A stretch of DNA of 64,000 bases from Chrysomallon squamiferum. Its lineage: Eukaryota > Mollusca > Gastropoda > Neomphalida > Peltospiridae. The notes beneath the pieces are model-generated. The model saw only the letters and a list, made by a program, of their open reading frames with translations. It was not told where the DNA came from and ran no database searches. Shown here one piece after another: positions 51,093 to 64,000 of this stretch (position 1 is its first letter; each line of letters begins with the position of its first letter). A program made the translations under genes and the position numbers. The stretch covers positions 7,238,794 through 7,302,793 of the forward strand of contig CM022667.1 in the NCBI GenBank assembly GCA_012295275.1, in the 5' to 3' direction.

Positions 51093-52605
51093 CTTAGATA
51101 CTTAAGATAACATTGTCACAGAAACAGGAATACAAGTTAACATATTTTATAGCGATAAAGCCCAGCAATTCCTGAACATATGACAATAGTTTATTATCAG
51201 AACTGTATGTTAACTTATCCTTGCATTACAATTTAAAAACAAATAATAATAATGTAATGAACTGTAAAGCTGGTGGGGATGTACATTTAGACCGCCAGAC
51301 TCCTGTTTTGTGTTTCGTCTGTGAAATAATTTCTCATTCAGATTAACTTACTCTTACTCTATGGTTACTCTATTGTTTCGTTGCCGCGTTTTAATCTCGT
51401 CTTGGAGCATAGGCCTACACAAAAATTATTTAAAATAATCATCTTGTTTTATCTTTTAAACAGTGTTAAATATGTATGTTTTAAATCAGTTACAGCTCTT
51501 TTTAACATGAAGATAACTAAATATAAACAAATAAAATCTAATCATAATATAAATGTATTCAGCGCCCATATCAGACAGCACGATTAGTTCGCATTGCTCA
51601 TACAAGCTAAAAGCTCAGTAGACTCAGACGAGCACTCTGGGTTTCAAACGAAGATCGCACTCTGGTCAACAAAGAAATGCCAAAATATTTTCGATTTATC
51701 GACAACAAGGATGATAAATATGATTAATTTGCTGCCGATTCACACATCTGGTGTCTATAATTGTGCTTTAGAGCCGAGTCCGGCAGGTTGGAAGTCGACG
51801 GTCCATTGTGACTCTTCACAGACCAACTGTTGGACAGTGATGATGAATCGGAGCACGGTGGTGGCACATTCGCCATGTGGCGCGCATTCATGACTGGGAC
51901 AAGCAGCAACGTAACTTGACGATAACAAATTTATTTCTGATTTCACTGCAAGAATTTTTAAAGAAAATCACTGGATAAAAAATTAAAATTTGATTAAACT
52001 GATATAGAAATATATCTAAAATTTAATAATACGAAAGACATGAATTTGGTATATAGACTGTCCATGTATTCACATTTTGGTCTGAAGCAAAGACCTTTCT
52101 AGATTGAGTCGTGTGAGAAATTATATGTAGGCCTATGTCTATGTGAGTGCATTATTAGATCTGCTTCCTACTGCTGTTGCTGCTGCTGCTGCTGCTGCTG
52201 CTGTTTCAATAAATATACGTAATGTTCACTGACATTAAACTGAAGTATGGTAACGCTGTGTCACACTACATGTTGTAGTGACTATCAGACCTTTAATGCT
52301 GTTCACTTTGGTGATCAATCTGTCAGTTTTCTGCTTGACGTCTCTTGTTTACGACTGTTTTTCAGTCGAGCGAGGAAGAGAAAATCTTTTCTTACCTTGA
52401 TGTTGTTTGATACAATCTTATCCCTTAATGGGCCGGTTCCACAATGTAATTATTTACAGTTATCTTCCCATTCCGCGAATCCTCCTCACTTCCGGATTGT
52501 ACCGATTGCTTTGCACAAAATTTAAATACCGTTAGGTTTGTTATTATTTCTCTATTTGTTTGCTTTATTTTGTGTTACTTGTGTTATTTCATCTTTTATT
52601 TCACT

Positions 52606-52665
<60 letters not shown>

Positions 52666-52811
52666 AACAATTTTTTTATCTTTTTGCATTGTTAGTTGAA
52701 GTAACAAAATAACAAAGATAAAAATGCTAACAATTTCGTCAGTCTACCGGAAGGAGAAGGGGGCCATGGAAAATGTCACGTGAAAATTTACATGACAAAA
52801 ACTTAATTAAT

Positions 52812-52857
<46 letters not shown>

Positions 52858-52885
52858 ATGCGTAAATAAAGTAAAACAAAAAATG

Positions 52886-52920
<35 letters not shown>

Positions 52921-54429
52921 TTATTTATTTATTTTTATTATTTATTATTATTTTTACTTGTATTTATTTATTTTTTATTTATTATTATTATTATTATTTA
53001 TTTATTTTATTTTATTTTATTTTTATTTATTATTTTTTTTTTTTTTCAAAAGTTCTTATTAGGAAACATCCGCGTCTGTAATACACTAAGTTACTAAAGT
53101 ATACACAGTACATTTAGGTGTTTCTATGAGAGTTTGATTATTTATAGTAAGTTTCACTTCACTATAGATGCTAACATATATTATATTTTTTTTTTCTTTT
53201 CCCCCCAAAGAATCAAGTTCAGTCCATTTTATGTACTTTTTTTATCGACAAATTATGCAACATCAAAGGAATGTGTTTGTACATATCGAGCACGCCTGTA
53301 GGGAAAAGAACCGCCCATGTGACATCAAAGCTTCAGCCGCTGGTATATACATTTATTTAATTGATCTTTATTTGCATGCAACGTTAATTTTACCTTTGCA
53401 AAACCACAGGTAATGCGCAGCTGAAAGGATTTTCTTTGAAGTCCCAGACTTTATAGGCCCCAAAGGGCTTCTAACTTTTGACGTTGTTTTCAGGTGTAGA
53501 AAAACATGTTTTTTGTGGTTGTCATCGAAACTAGTTTTATCACTGTATTTACCGTTACATCTTCCATCTTTTTCCACGCTTGCCGAGCCAGAGAAGAGAG
53601 AAATCTATTTAACACGAGTGAACAGTGTGCGATTCTTGTTTGAATTTTATTACTTTCAAGTTTCGCTATTTAACTTGTGTTTATCATCCCAGTGCAAATA
53701 TATGCGAAAAATAAAATTAAATTTTTTACTTAAATTACAGCTTCTTTAATTATAATTAAGTATTATTAATAATCGAAATGTGTATTCGCTTTACAGTTTA
53801 TTTTGTCAAATATCATGCTACCTTTAATATTATATAAACATTACATAAACTGATAAGATTAACAAAATATGAAAATAATCACTAGCTGTAGAACTAACTT
53901 GGTAAATAAAATCTGTTATTGATGTTGCTTCAAAAACACTGCGAACTGACCCAGAAGTTCTGAACGTTAATCAAAATGTGATTAGTTGTACAAAACTGAC
54001 TTCTCTGCTTTATTTCATTCTTGAACTGGAGGTATATGTGTGGACAATGCACGAACTATATTATTACTTGTTAATGTGATACGTGTGCGCGACTGTCGGT
54101 AAACAGAATTCATTTTCGTCCGGAAATTAACGTCTGTCGCTTATTTGTGTTTGACGCGATATGGAAAAGTTAGGACGTTCCAGTGGTATTTTATTAATTT
54201 CAGTGCTGAGGCTGGTACATACAGTACAAACTAAAAGTAACGCAGAAACATTTTACACTGTCTTAGAGTGAACATCGTGTAGGTAATCTAGTACACGAGA
54301 GAGGACCTGTCGAGTGTTAATGTATTTTATGTTGTGGTTTTATGTTATCCAAAATTATTTTGTTCTAAATGTGGGAAGGATTCGTGGCTGATAACGATTC
54401 ATTATTTAAATCCAACTCATCCCCCGCCC
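51093..54429. other. Gene-poor AT-rich flank with microsatellites
   Basis: Contains (CTG)n at about 52171-52204, (TTA)n at 52611-52662, (AAT)n at 52817-52856 and A/T runs at 52885-53050. No gene can be supported. The 46-bp sequence at 52213-52258 has an inverted copy inside the satellite. A more GC-rich reading stretch lies at 51724-51895 on the minus strand (see findings). Confidence 0.5.
54161..54232 (+). CDS. Possible signal-peptide first exon (weak)
   Basis: ATG at 54161 opens MEKLGRSSGILLISVL followed by RLVHTVQTK, a basic start then a hydrophobic run, and a possible GTAACG donor follows. The GC-richer sequence just upstream would suit a promoter. No partner exon was found downstream on this strand, so this may be chance. 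Confidence 0.15.
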
Positions 54430-54440
54430 ATACACCCACC

Positions 54441-54735
54441 CACATACACAGATACACCCAACAAATATAGAATGCATAAGTGCACAGTATATATACACAT
54501 ATACACAGATACACCCAACAAATATAGAATGCATAAGTGCACAGTATATACACACATATACACAGATACACCCAACAAATATAGAATGCATAAGTGCACA
54601 GTATATACACACATATACACAGATACACCCAACAAATATAGAATGCATAAGTGCACAGTATATACACACATATACACAGATACACCCAACAAATATACAA
54701 TGCATACGTGCACAGTATATACACACATATACAAC
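54441..54735. repeat. 57-bp minisatellite
   Basis: About five copies of GATACACCCAACAAATATAG followed by AATGCATAAGTGCACAGTAT and ACACACATATACACA. The measured step is 57 bp (54451 to 54508). The period is a multiple of three, so several frames read open on both strands; none is a gene. Confidence 0.93.
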
Positions 54736-57379
54736 ATCTATAATACAATACAAACAAAAATATGCAATTCTTTTCCGTTTTACAAAGGAAATTTATTTTT
54801 ATTTCTACAATCTCGTTTTAAATGATAATATACTGTTTTCATTTATTGCTCTAATGACAGTTTTTATTCAGTGGACAACATTAAATTTATGTTTTTATTA
54901 CATTTTCGGAAAAATGTTTTTCTTCATTAACAAGTCATTATTAGCAATTTGAAGTATCGTTGATTTCACAAGCGTGGCTGGGAAACAAGACCGCTAGCTG
55001 ACCTGATGCCGAGTTTCTCAGAACTGTCTTACTTCTATCTATCCAAGCTGGGCACATCTCAGTAATATGAGATATTAACGACAGAACAGAATCCTGAAAG
55101 TGTCGTTGAAAAAATGCACATCATGACTGAGACACACACACAAACCATGTATTAAAAAAAAAAAAAAAATATGAACTTACATTCTATAAAAACAAAATGA
55201 GATGAAGAAGGAAAAACAAAACTTCGTTTATTGTTAGTCCTATTTGTGTAAAATTATTTGGAATTAACTGCCTGAGGATTTTATTTTCATTAACGAGTCC
55301 AACAGAAATGTGTTCCTTTAGCTACGGGATGTTATTACTGGGAAATCAACGACTTACTTACTCGAACCCTAAAGCTATTTTAAAATGCCACGCCATTTCG
55401 CCAACAACTGATAATTTAATTCCGAAATGTGTCGGTCAGATAGAAGCTTAAATTATCCTAACCCTGCTTCTTTAATTGATCAAATTTGTGTAAAATTACC
55501 TCGCTTTAAGCAGACCTACGGCTTTTCACAAATCTCTTCAGATTTGATTTAGAAAAAAGATCCATTTTCCAATTGCAGCTGACGAGTTTCCTGACTTCGA
55601 GACTTCTCTTTTGAAACGAGCTGATAACTGCATGTAACAGGATTTGTCGCGGTGTGAAATACAGCTGAATGAGAACTCTTCCAAGAGGATCTGCCGAACT
55701 TACACGATCATCCGGAACCAATGATGTTTCTGGTGAAATGTTTTCGAGGCGGTGACGAATTACTTGCAATCGATATTCATTTCCTCTCCTCTGTGTCGGC
55801 TCACTGGTTAGACGACTGTGTTTGTCACAGTAAATATGAATCAAGTACAGTTACTACATTCTTATTTCATAAATACCCGTAATTCAGCTTTTTGCACATT
55901 AATCAGAGGTAAAATAAATAAATAAATAAATAAATAATGGCGGGAGTGCATGCGTTCGTGTGTTTCATTCTGTATGTTCTGGGAGCAAAGAATCTGACGC
56001 AACAAATTTAACTCATATGTAATGTATTCTTATAGATTTGTCAATATTTTGTTATTTTAGTTATTACAACATTTTTCCATTACTGATAATGTATCGCTTT
56101 TAATCAGTCTACGTTTTGAACAAGTCACTCATATCGCATCATATTAAAGGTATAATAATAAATTTCAACACTGAGTACCCCCTCCGACCCAAGACGAACC
56201 ATTCATTTAGAATTATTTGCTAAGTCTTAAAAGGAAATCGACAAGCAATCCAAATTTATGGGCCAGAAATGCATTAAAGGTTTGAGCACATATTTTACAA
56301 GTGACGTTCGATGCAGTAAGGAGGCTCAGATCAATAAGCATGGAGTCGCGCCGTCTGCGTCACAAACTTTCCCATCTTCTCAAGTGTTCTGAGTCAAACA
56401 TAATGTTCAGTGAAAACTAGCAATGATTAAATTATATGTCTTAAAAAGTCTTAACAATGAAAATAAAAACAATTATAGAAGATAGATAGAGGCTTATTTA
56501 CCTTATTCTTGTAGGACTTTCATTGCAAAGTGACATTTCTTTTGTTTATCAAACACCGGGAACGAGTTGCTATCGAGTCAGCAGCTCATAGAAGTGATAT
56601 TGGTTTCCCGACATTCCTAAAAGTAGCCTTACTTGAGTTTTCGAATCTAACGTGTCGGTTAAAGGTATCCTAGATTTTCACGCCTAACCCTTATTTCTAT
56701 AAACCACCACTGCATTGCTGGCCTCCTTGTTTTTAACCTGTATTTATTAAAGCTATTCAGTATAAACCGTTTTATTCAACATATCAGATCTCGCCTTGAT
56801 TTTAAAACACACCCACGTACAAACATATAAATGCAAATCCTGCAGAAATTGATATTTTAGCTCAACAAGTATATATTTCGTTTAAATTTCTTAAAGTATC
56901 ACTAAGAAAATAAACAAGGTGGAAAGGGTTTACATGCACTCTTATTCAAAATCACTTCCAATTTCCGTTACCCCTAACAGTTGGCCCATTTTATATTTAA
57001 AAAATTATGAAAATAATATAATAATAATAATAATAATATTAACAGCAACAACAATAAAATAAAAATATCTTTGCGTTTAGTGTTATAAACTAAGCTGTTA
57101 TTATAATGACGATCATAGAACAACTTTTGATCCTGCTCGTTTATTTTCTGCAGATGACGGCCATTTTCCTTCGTCAAGAAACTTTACACGGTAGCGAAAT
57201 CGACATCGTGGGTTGGAGTGTTTCGCAGACATAAACTTTCTGTTGTTATTACAGTTATTCCGGTGAAAAGAGCAGTAAAACAATTGGCGGATCAATAACG
57301 GAGCAGACGACAGGAATAATCGCTGCATAAACGATAAAGGAAGGGTTTTGATAATGAGGTCATGTACAGAAGCGTAGCG
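54736..57379. other. Intergenic, weak coding-like stretch only
   Basis: AT-rich with (AAAT)n at 55913-55937 and (AAT)n near 57015-57040. The only part with coding-like composition is 55506-55844 on the minus strand (see findings). Confidence 0.45.
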
Positions 57380-57835
57380 ATCGATACCAGCGCCTGCGCC
57401 TCCTAAACCGTGAAAATTAGACCTTCCCGAGTACCTTCCACTGCTCCAGTAGAACATCACCTCTTTGCCCCCTAAACAGTGAAAATTAGCCCTTCCCGAG
57501 TACCTTCCATTGCTCCAGTAGAACATCGCCTCTGCGCCCCCTAAACAGTGAAAATTAGACCTTCCCGAGTACCTTCCATTGCTCCAGTAGAACATCACCT
57601 CTTTGCCCATAACCATGAAAATTAGCCCTTCCCGAGTACCTTCCATTGCTCCAGTAGAACATCACCTCTTTGCCCCCTAAACAGTGAAAATTAGCTCTTC
57701 CCGAGTATCTTCCACTGCTCCAGTAGAACATCGCCTCTGCGCCCCCTAAACAGTGAAAATTAGACCTTCCCGAGTATCTTCCATTGCTCCAGTAGAACAT
57801 TGCCTCTGCGGCCCCTCCCAGGCTATGCCACTGCA
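57380..57835. repeat. 69-bp minisatellite
   Basis: About six to seven copies with a 69-bp step (CCTTCCCGAGTACCTTCCA at 57422, then 57491). The minus strand reads open through it as a 23-residue repeat (NFHCLGG ... MFYWSNGRYSGR). The copies keep length well, with one short copy near 57600. Confidence 0.9.
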
Positions 57836-60655
57836 CATTTATAATTAAAAAACAAAAGCTATATTCTCTATAAAAAAAAATTATTTCTTTTTCACTTTGT
57901 TTCTTCGTTGTTGTGATCGCCACTCCTGTTCCATTCTTCTTCGATCGGTATTAGGATACATATTTATTGAGCTGCACAACTAAAATAATAGTTGTAAAAA
58001 CTAGTTTTAAACACTTGTTTCACTCGTTTATTTAAAGGGTAACACCCCAAATATATGCATCTTAACTTGAGCTTCGTTCTGACTGAAAGATGATAATACC
58101 GACTGCTGCGCAGTCTCATCTGATTGCTCCTCCCTTCGTGCGGCCAGTCTACGTTTGAGTGGAGAGTTTACCGAGATAAAACTTTCCAAGAGTTTTCAAT
58201 GTGGACACCTTTCATCTACAGTATCTATGTCATGATGTTGATGTTCTAGTACACGTCGTCGATTAAATCTTATTTTATTTTCTGGTGGAAAAAAAAAAGC
58301 CGTATTGTTTGGTTGACAACATTAGACTTTTCTGACTTGTGAAAAGCTTGTCAAAGCTAGTTGAAATTATGAGGTTGACAACAGGTTGAATATATAAAAT
58401 ATCAGTAAAATGGAATAGTTTGGTTTGGAAGAGATTTTGTGTATAAATATAATTTTTCATGGTTTTGGTTTATAATATTAAACAAATTAGAAAGCATACT
58501 TTTAAACATGATCACATTAACCATATACTCTGTCCAACTGCATAGCTTAACAATTTTATTATTATTATTATTTATATGGTAAGATGCATGCATATAGATG
58601 TTTTTATTTTATTTATTTATTATTATTATTCTTTTTTAAAACAGTATCCCATAGATACTCTTATCATACAAAGTGTTGTTTTTAAACAATTGGTTCAGTT
58701 CAAACTAAATCTATTCTCCTTTGTTTTTACAATAATATGATTTCTGTCTTAACAGCATCCCATAAACAGAAGCCTTACTTGTACAGAAACAAAAGAAAAC
58801 AGACAAATAATACAAGCTTGTAATGTTTTAAATTTATACACTTCTGTACATAACAGTCTGTGATCACTGAATGGCTTACAAAATAAACCAGTGATATATC
58901 TTCATATATTAGCATGTGTAATAATCCAGGCAGTATAAAATATTTTCCCCAGTAAGACAGGCAAAATTCTACTGAGAACAGTCCAAGTTTGCTGGACATC
59001 ATGAAACAAAGAAAACCTAAAGGCATCCTTACTTTATTACACAATGTTCATTGACAGATGAGATATAAAACAGCTGATATATACACCAGCAACTGTTGTC
59101 TTTTTAATCTCATTCATAATTTAAATAGATTTCAGAATAAGAAACACAGGGAAGAAATTATCAGAATGTAAGCATTTATTTTAAAAATATTAAATAAAAC
59201 AGTATAATTAAAATCCAAAATGAGACATGTATTTTCATCAGGAAAAAAAAAGGCAAAATTTTGGTAATAGAATAAATTTTAAGATTAAATGAATTAATAA
59301 GAAAAAAAAATTAAATTAAATAATGAAAATGAAACAAGATAAAAACATTAAAATTTTTTAAAAATCACAAAAATAAAATATGGGACAAGATATAAATCCT
59401 GTTGCATCACTAAATTAAAAAAAAAAAATGGTCAAAGAAGAAGTAAAATAGTCTCCATGTTTTATACTTAATATAAATGTTCTGTGTCATCAATACACAT
59501 TAAACAAGTACATGTCTCAGTAAATGGTTTAGATGATGTGTTTATTAAAATAAGGAAACAAAATGTTATTCCAGTAGTAAGGATGATTGTGATTTAAAAA
59601 AGAAGTATTTCCATGTTTCAGTGAGAAATGTTATGGCTGTAGTTCATTGTTGTAAAATACATCAAGTAGTAACTGGAAACAGATTTAAAACTGAACATTA
59701 AATGACTGTTTATATACAGTTTGTTCTTTTCAAAACATTTCTAACAATACTTTTCAAGTTACTTTCAGCAAAGAACAAACAAAATCCATTTTCTCCTGAT
59801 GCAAGTGTTTCACAAAAACATATTTACTTATGTGAACGTTAGAACCATTTCTCATCATCTGTAAACTTACATAGAAACCTGCTGAAAAACAAATAACATT
59901 TGATAAATTCTGAATTTAATTTTGTTCATTAAACAGTTTCATAATCAAATGTTCAGTAAACTGCCTCTTCTGAATGAAATATATATATATATATATTAAT
60001 TTTGTAAATACACCAGAACTGTAACAAATGTCTTTTGCTTAATTAATGTACACACACATCAAAAATAACAAATTAATGTAAGACACATTGTAATAGAAGT
60101 AGTTGTTATGGATTACAAGACCTCCACTTTTAAATATTCTGGACTGGAACCTCTTTGCCAGAATTTTTTAACAGCAGACTGTTATGGTCATCTATTCTGT
60201 ATTAAATAGTAATTTTAAAATGCTACAAATACTGTAAGTTAAAGAAACCAATAAAAAGTAGTTTCTGACAAAACTAAATTATGCTTGACAAAGATCTGAC
60301 ACTAAGTTAATGGTTTATCAAAATGGCCAAGGTAGAACACATTAGCTTTTTACTTTTATACAAAACTCATAAATTAAGACATAGAAATATTACAGAAGAA
60401 AATTTCAAAAATTTCAAAACAAATAAATATATTGTACATTTTATTATTTCACACATTCAGGCAACTGCACCTGTTTTTCTTTGTGTTTGTATATGTGTGT
60501 ATGTATATATTTATGTGTTTGTGTTTACACACTGCTGATGTGCAGTCTACAATAATCTGTTCTATATACAAACGTCTACAGATATCATGCATGGTTTGAG
60601 CAAATCATCTATACATAAAATTCTCATACTACACTCAAAACACAGCCTCTGTCTT

Positions 60656-60691
<36 letters not shown>

Positions 60692-61024
60692 TCTCCCTCT
60701 CTCTCCCTCTCTGTCCCACCCTCTCTTTGTCCCTCTCTCTCCCTCCCTTTCTCTCTCTCACATCTATCATTATCTTTTTATTACTACTAACATATTTGTG
60801 TTTAGCTGCCAAACTCCAGTCAAAAGTTAAAATGTCACTTAGATTTCAGTAAATATCTGTAAAACCATATTTTTTTGTTCTTATTTCATTTGACATTTAG
60901 TAAGTATTTTATTTTACTTTATTTTTTTAATATAAATTTTCTTTCTTTCTCATTATAAACCATATAAATCTATTTTTCATTCTTATAAACAAATCCAATT
61001 AACATTATTTGGATTTTAAAATCA

Positions 61025-61067
<43 letters not shown>

Positions 61068-61429
61068 GTAGTAAACTTGATATTTCTATTGATAAAAATC
61101 AATTCCATACTGAAAGTTAAGTTTATAGAAAGGACTGCACATAGAAAAAAACAAAAAAATAAATTAGTAAATAAATAACAGCTTTGTGTGAAAAAACCCA
61201 CTGTAAACCATTTCATTAAAAAAACAAATTTAAAATGCAACAAAATAACATTTTAAAAAACATTGAAATAAAAACCCCGACAACAGCAAATGAAAGTTAA
61301 TATCTGATCAAATAAAATGTTTTATGTTATTACATGGTTCAGATTCTTTACTTCTGAAATAAGTTTAAATTAAAATTAATAATAAATATAAAAAAAAAAA
61401 AAAAAAAAAAATAAATAAATAAAATAAAC

Positions 61430-61471
<42 letters not shown>

Positions 61472-62923
61472 TGAAAATTGTTCAAGAATAAATTCACTGA
61501 TTTTTCACTCTGTCACACACAAACATAAATGTACTAAAATACTGTATATTTAAAACATATTGACTAGGATGATATTAAAATACAGTCAGTCAGTATGTAC
61601 AAACAGCTCACTCCACTCTTCTCCTTCAGACCAGTACACATCTGTGTTAAAATAAATATTAATTAATTTACTCTGTTTTATTTTTTTGTAAAAGTGAAAT
61701 GAAATTTATTTATTATTTTTTTAAATTTAGAAATAGAAGTTTTGAAGAAATAAGCCAACAAAAGAGACCTTTCATAAAATACTCACCTGATATGTTAAAA
61801 CAAAGAAAACAACATATCAATGTCTTTTCATTGCTTTCTATTTTTCACTTTTCTTTTAATCTCACAGTAAAGTGATAAGAAAAAAAAATTCTTTTTTAGT
61901 AGCTGTGTTCTTAAAATTTCTTTGTTGTTTTGTGGATTAGCTTTAAACCAGATTCTCCATAACACTGAAATGAAGATGTCTGGTCGTGAAGGTGGTGGAA
62001 TGAACTTGTAATGGCAAGCAATGTTTTAGAGGTAGATTAGGCTGGTTGCCTGCCTGTCCAGTACAAGGGCAGTGTTGAGGGGGCAAAGGTCACTTATGGC
62101 CAATGAGAAAAGAGAATGTCCATACTGTACAGTGAAACTAGTAACTGTGTGGTCATCACAGGATGTTATACAAGATAAATAAATCAAAATTTGTTCTGTC
62201 TGAATTAGAACACTGAAACAAATTAACTATCTCAATGTACATCTGTTCTTTTTATAGGTATCATTATCTGTGTGAATGTGCCATACTTGACTGTAAAATA
62301 TACAGTTATTATACAGTGCAATGCAGAAATGTTGATAGTGAAAATGTAGAAGTAAAGCTGTAAGAAAGTATTATTAAACATCTACTGGATATTCCATATG
62401 TTGTTTAAAATAAAATATTACACTTTTGACAGTTTTAATTCAGAAACATACAAATAATTATTCTCTAATAGCTGCCAAACTGCAGAAATTTCATCACCAT
62501 AAAACAGTGGTTAGTGAGGAGATGTACATTATTAACAGACTCGGATTTAAGTTTTTACATTGATTTCTCGTATAAATTTGCATATTTCACTGTAACATGT
62601 GTAAGTTAATATTAACACATTGAAAATCACAAAATCTAGACATGCCTGGTAACTTATTTACTGATTACAGGTAAGTGAAGTGTATGTTTTGTAACAATAC
62701 AAATTTAATGTGGTCAACATGCTGTGTTTTTATCAGGACAACACCTATGTTTAGAACTGTTCTTTTAATACAAATATTTAGATGTATCTGAATAACTTTG
62801 ATAATCACTAAAAACTTTTTTCATTTGAAAAAACTGCCACAATGAAATGTAATATCAGTTAGAAATGACGTGATTTAACACAAGCATTGACCATGTAAGA
62901 TAACATACAAAACTCTATGTTTT
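57836..62923. other. AT-rich 3' flank of the histidine-rich gene
   Basis: Five kilobases with no supported exon. Holds (CT)n at about 60661-60760, (AAT)n at 61025-61068 and 61431-61471, and an A run at 61391-61410. Part probably is 3' untranslated sequence of the minus-strand gene ending at 62924. Confidence 0.45.
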
Positions 62924-63575
62924 CTATGCCTCGTAGTAGTGGTGGTAGTGGTGGTGATGGTGGTGTTCGTGTATGTGGTGGTGTTCATGTCTTTGCACCA
63001 CCAAACGTTCACCCTCAACCTCCCACGAATGTTCTCTCTCGATCCACTCTGCCACTTGCTGCATGGCCAAACCATGATCCTTCTCTCGATGCCGATGTCG
63101 CCGATGGTAATGTGGTGACACAGTTGTTGGTACGTGAACTGGTAAACTCACTGGTCGCAACTTACTGCTGTGTTTGTGCGGGGATGTAGATACTGTAGCC
63201 TGTCCTTTTGGTGAGTGAACACCAACTTCCTGTGGATCAAATGACCTTGACCTTGTGTGTTCCTCTTTTACACCTGCCAAGTGTTTTTCCAAACGTTCCG
63301 ATTCTCGTTGCACATTGTCATATTTTTTAGTCACATCATGTGACCTTGACCTGTGGTGTCCTGTTTGCACAAAGCCAGACCCTGCAGTTGGAATGGAAGG
63401 ATTGTTCTGGAACTTGGATGTGTTGTTTTCTACGCCAGCCAAGTCCAGGTAATAGTTCCGCCTGTCCTGGCTTTCTTTGGCTTTCTCATCAATGTTTTGT
63501 GAACAGTGGTTTCTATGACGACGTTTGTGATGATGAGGATGATCAGACATGTTTCTGCAGTCACTGTGATGTCGT
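62924..63575 (-). CDS. Terminal exon, Naked cuticle (NKD)-like protein
   Basis: One minus-strand exon with acceptor TTTCTCAG at 63576 and stop TAG at 62924-62926, giving 216 residues after a split codon. Composition is coding-like. It is rich in H, R and S, with early HHHKRRHRNH, repeated RSRS(H/F)D motifs, then RRHRHREKDHGLAMQQVAEW and a C-terminal tail RHEHHHIHEHHHHHHYHHYY. A basic region ending in a His-rich tail is typical of the NKD family, EF-hand proteins that bind Dishevelled and restrain Wnt signalling, with the tail binding zinc. The EF-hand and N-terminal exons would lie beyond position 64000. The assignment rests on the C-terminus alone; another His-rich protein is possible. Confidence 0.6.
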
Positions 63576-63850
63576 CTGAGAAAAAAAAAAAAAAAAAACA
63601 CCTTTCAGTGACTGATAAATTGTAAAAACAACAATTTCCAAATAAATAACTGTTAAACTTTACAATGAAAGAATTTCTAAAAGTATTTAGAATAGAAAGA
63701 CAATGGGGCAATACAGTATTAAATGCAGTATTATTTCTATTCCTATTGCCATTGCAGTGACAGTGAACATAACAGTAAATTAGCTGAATGCTTCTTCCTG
63801 TCACTTTGACAGTAAACAATAATATTCCTATTCCTTTGACAACTGCTTAT

Positions 63851-64000
63851 TAGATTTCTAATAAAACCTATTTAAACCAGGAACAGATTTTCTTATTTCT
63901 ATTTTTAGATTTCTAATAAAACCTATTTAAACCAGTAACAGATATTCTTAATTTTCTTTTTAGATTTCAAATAAAAACTATTTAAATCAATAATACAGAT
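63851..64000. repeat. 55-bp tandem repeat, three copies
   Basis: TAGATTTCTAATAAAACCTA followed by TTTAAACCAG at 63851, 63906 and 63961. It lies in the intron upstream of the histidine-rich exon and runs off the window. Confidence 0.9.

Noticed and set aside
54334-54825. 163-codon frame with a 19-residue repeat
   Set aside because: Produced by the 57-bp minisatellite; several frames on both strands are equally open.

Overview
This is eukaryotic nuclear DNA from an invertebrate animal. The genes are split by GT-AG introns and sit in AT-rich sequence crowded with microsatellites and minisatellites. Vertebrate-type TTAGGG/CCCTAA motifs, bilaterian gene families and repeat-filled introns would fit a mollusc or another lophotrochozoan. 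That placement is an inference; nothing in the window fixes the species. No rRNA, tRNA, CRISPR array or complete transposase was recognised.

Region 1 (1-13.1 kb, + strand) holds a purple acid phosphatase (ACP7-like) gene. Eight exons run from 4056 to 12638, and the signal-peptide exon was not found. Its fold is clear, but four of the seven canonical metal ligands are replaced and a C-terminal membrane anchor is present, so it looks like a membrane-bound pseudophosphatase. Its introns carry 27-bp and 43-bp minisatellites; the second is about 4.4 kb. Region 2 (13.1-24.6 kb) has a 4-kb array of 77-bp units, then a complete five-exon gene (19872-22235, +) for an unrecognised 204-residue secreted cysteine-rich protein. 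An inverted repeat pair brackets its last three exons and supplies its likely poly(A) signal.

Region 3 (24.7-37.9 kb) has more minisatellites and then a divergent pair: DONSON (-, ten exons, 33661 to 27335, 583 aa) and MGST3 (+, five exons, 34298-37772, 138 aa). About 640 bp separate their start codons, which suggests a shared housekeeping promoter. All exon phases in both genes join without a break.

Region 4 (38.28-51.1 kb) is the most unusual part. It contains degenerate TTAGGG repeats, then about 13 monomers of a ~375-bp GC-richer satellite, a gap of exactly 200 N, about 17 monomers of the same satellite in the opposite orientation, and degenerate CCCTAA repeats. The whole block is mirror-symmetric. 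The outermost monomers of the two arms share the same private variants, and a 46-bp piece of the right flank sits inverted inside the last right-hand monomer. It may be a fused or joined pair of subtelomeres, a large palindrome, or a scaffolding join of two chromosome ends.

Region 5 (51.1-64 kb) is AT-rich with few genes. It has 57-bp and 69-bp minisatellites, weak exon candidates on both strands, and at 62924-63575 (-) a histidine-rich terminal exon that resembles Naked cuticle (NKD). The genes do not form one pathway; this is an ordinary animal gene neighbourhood interrupted by a telomere-like satellite block.
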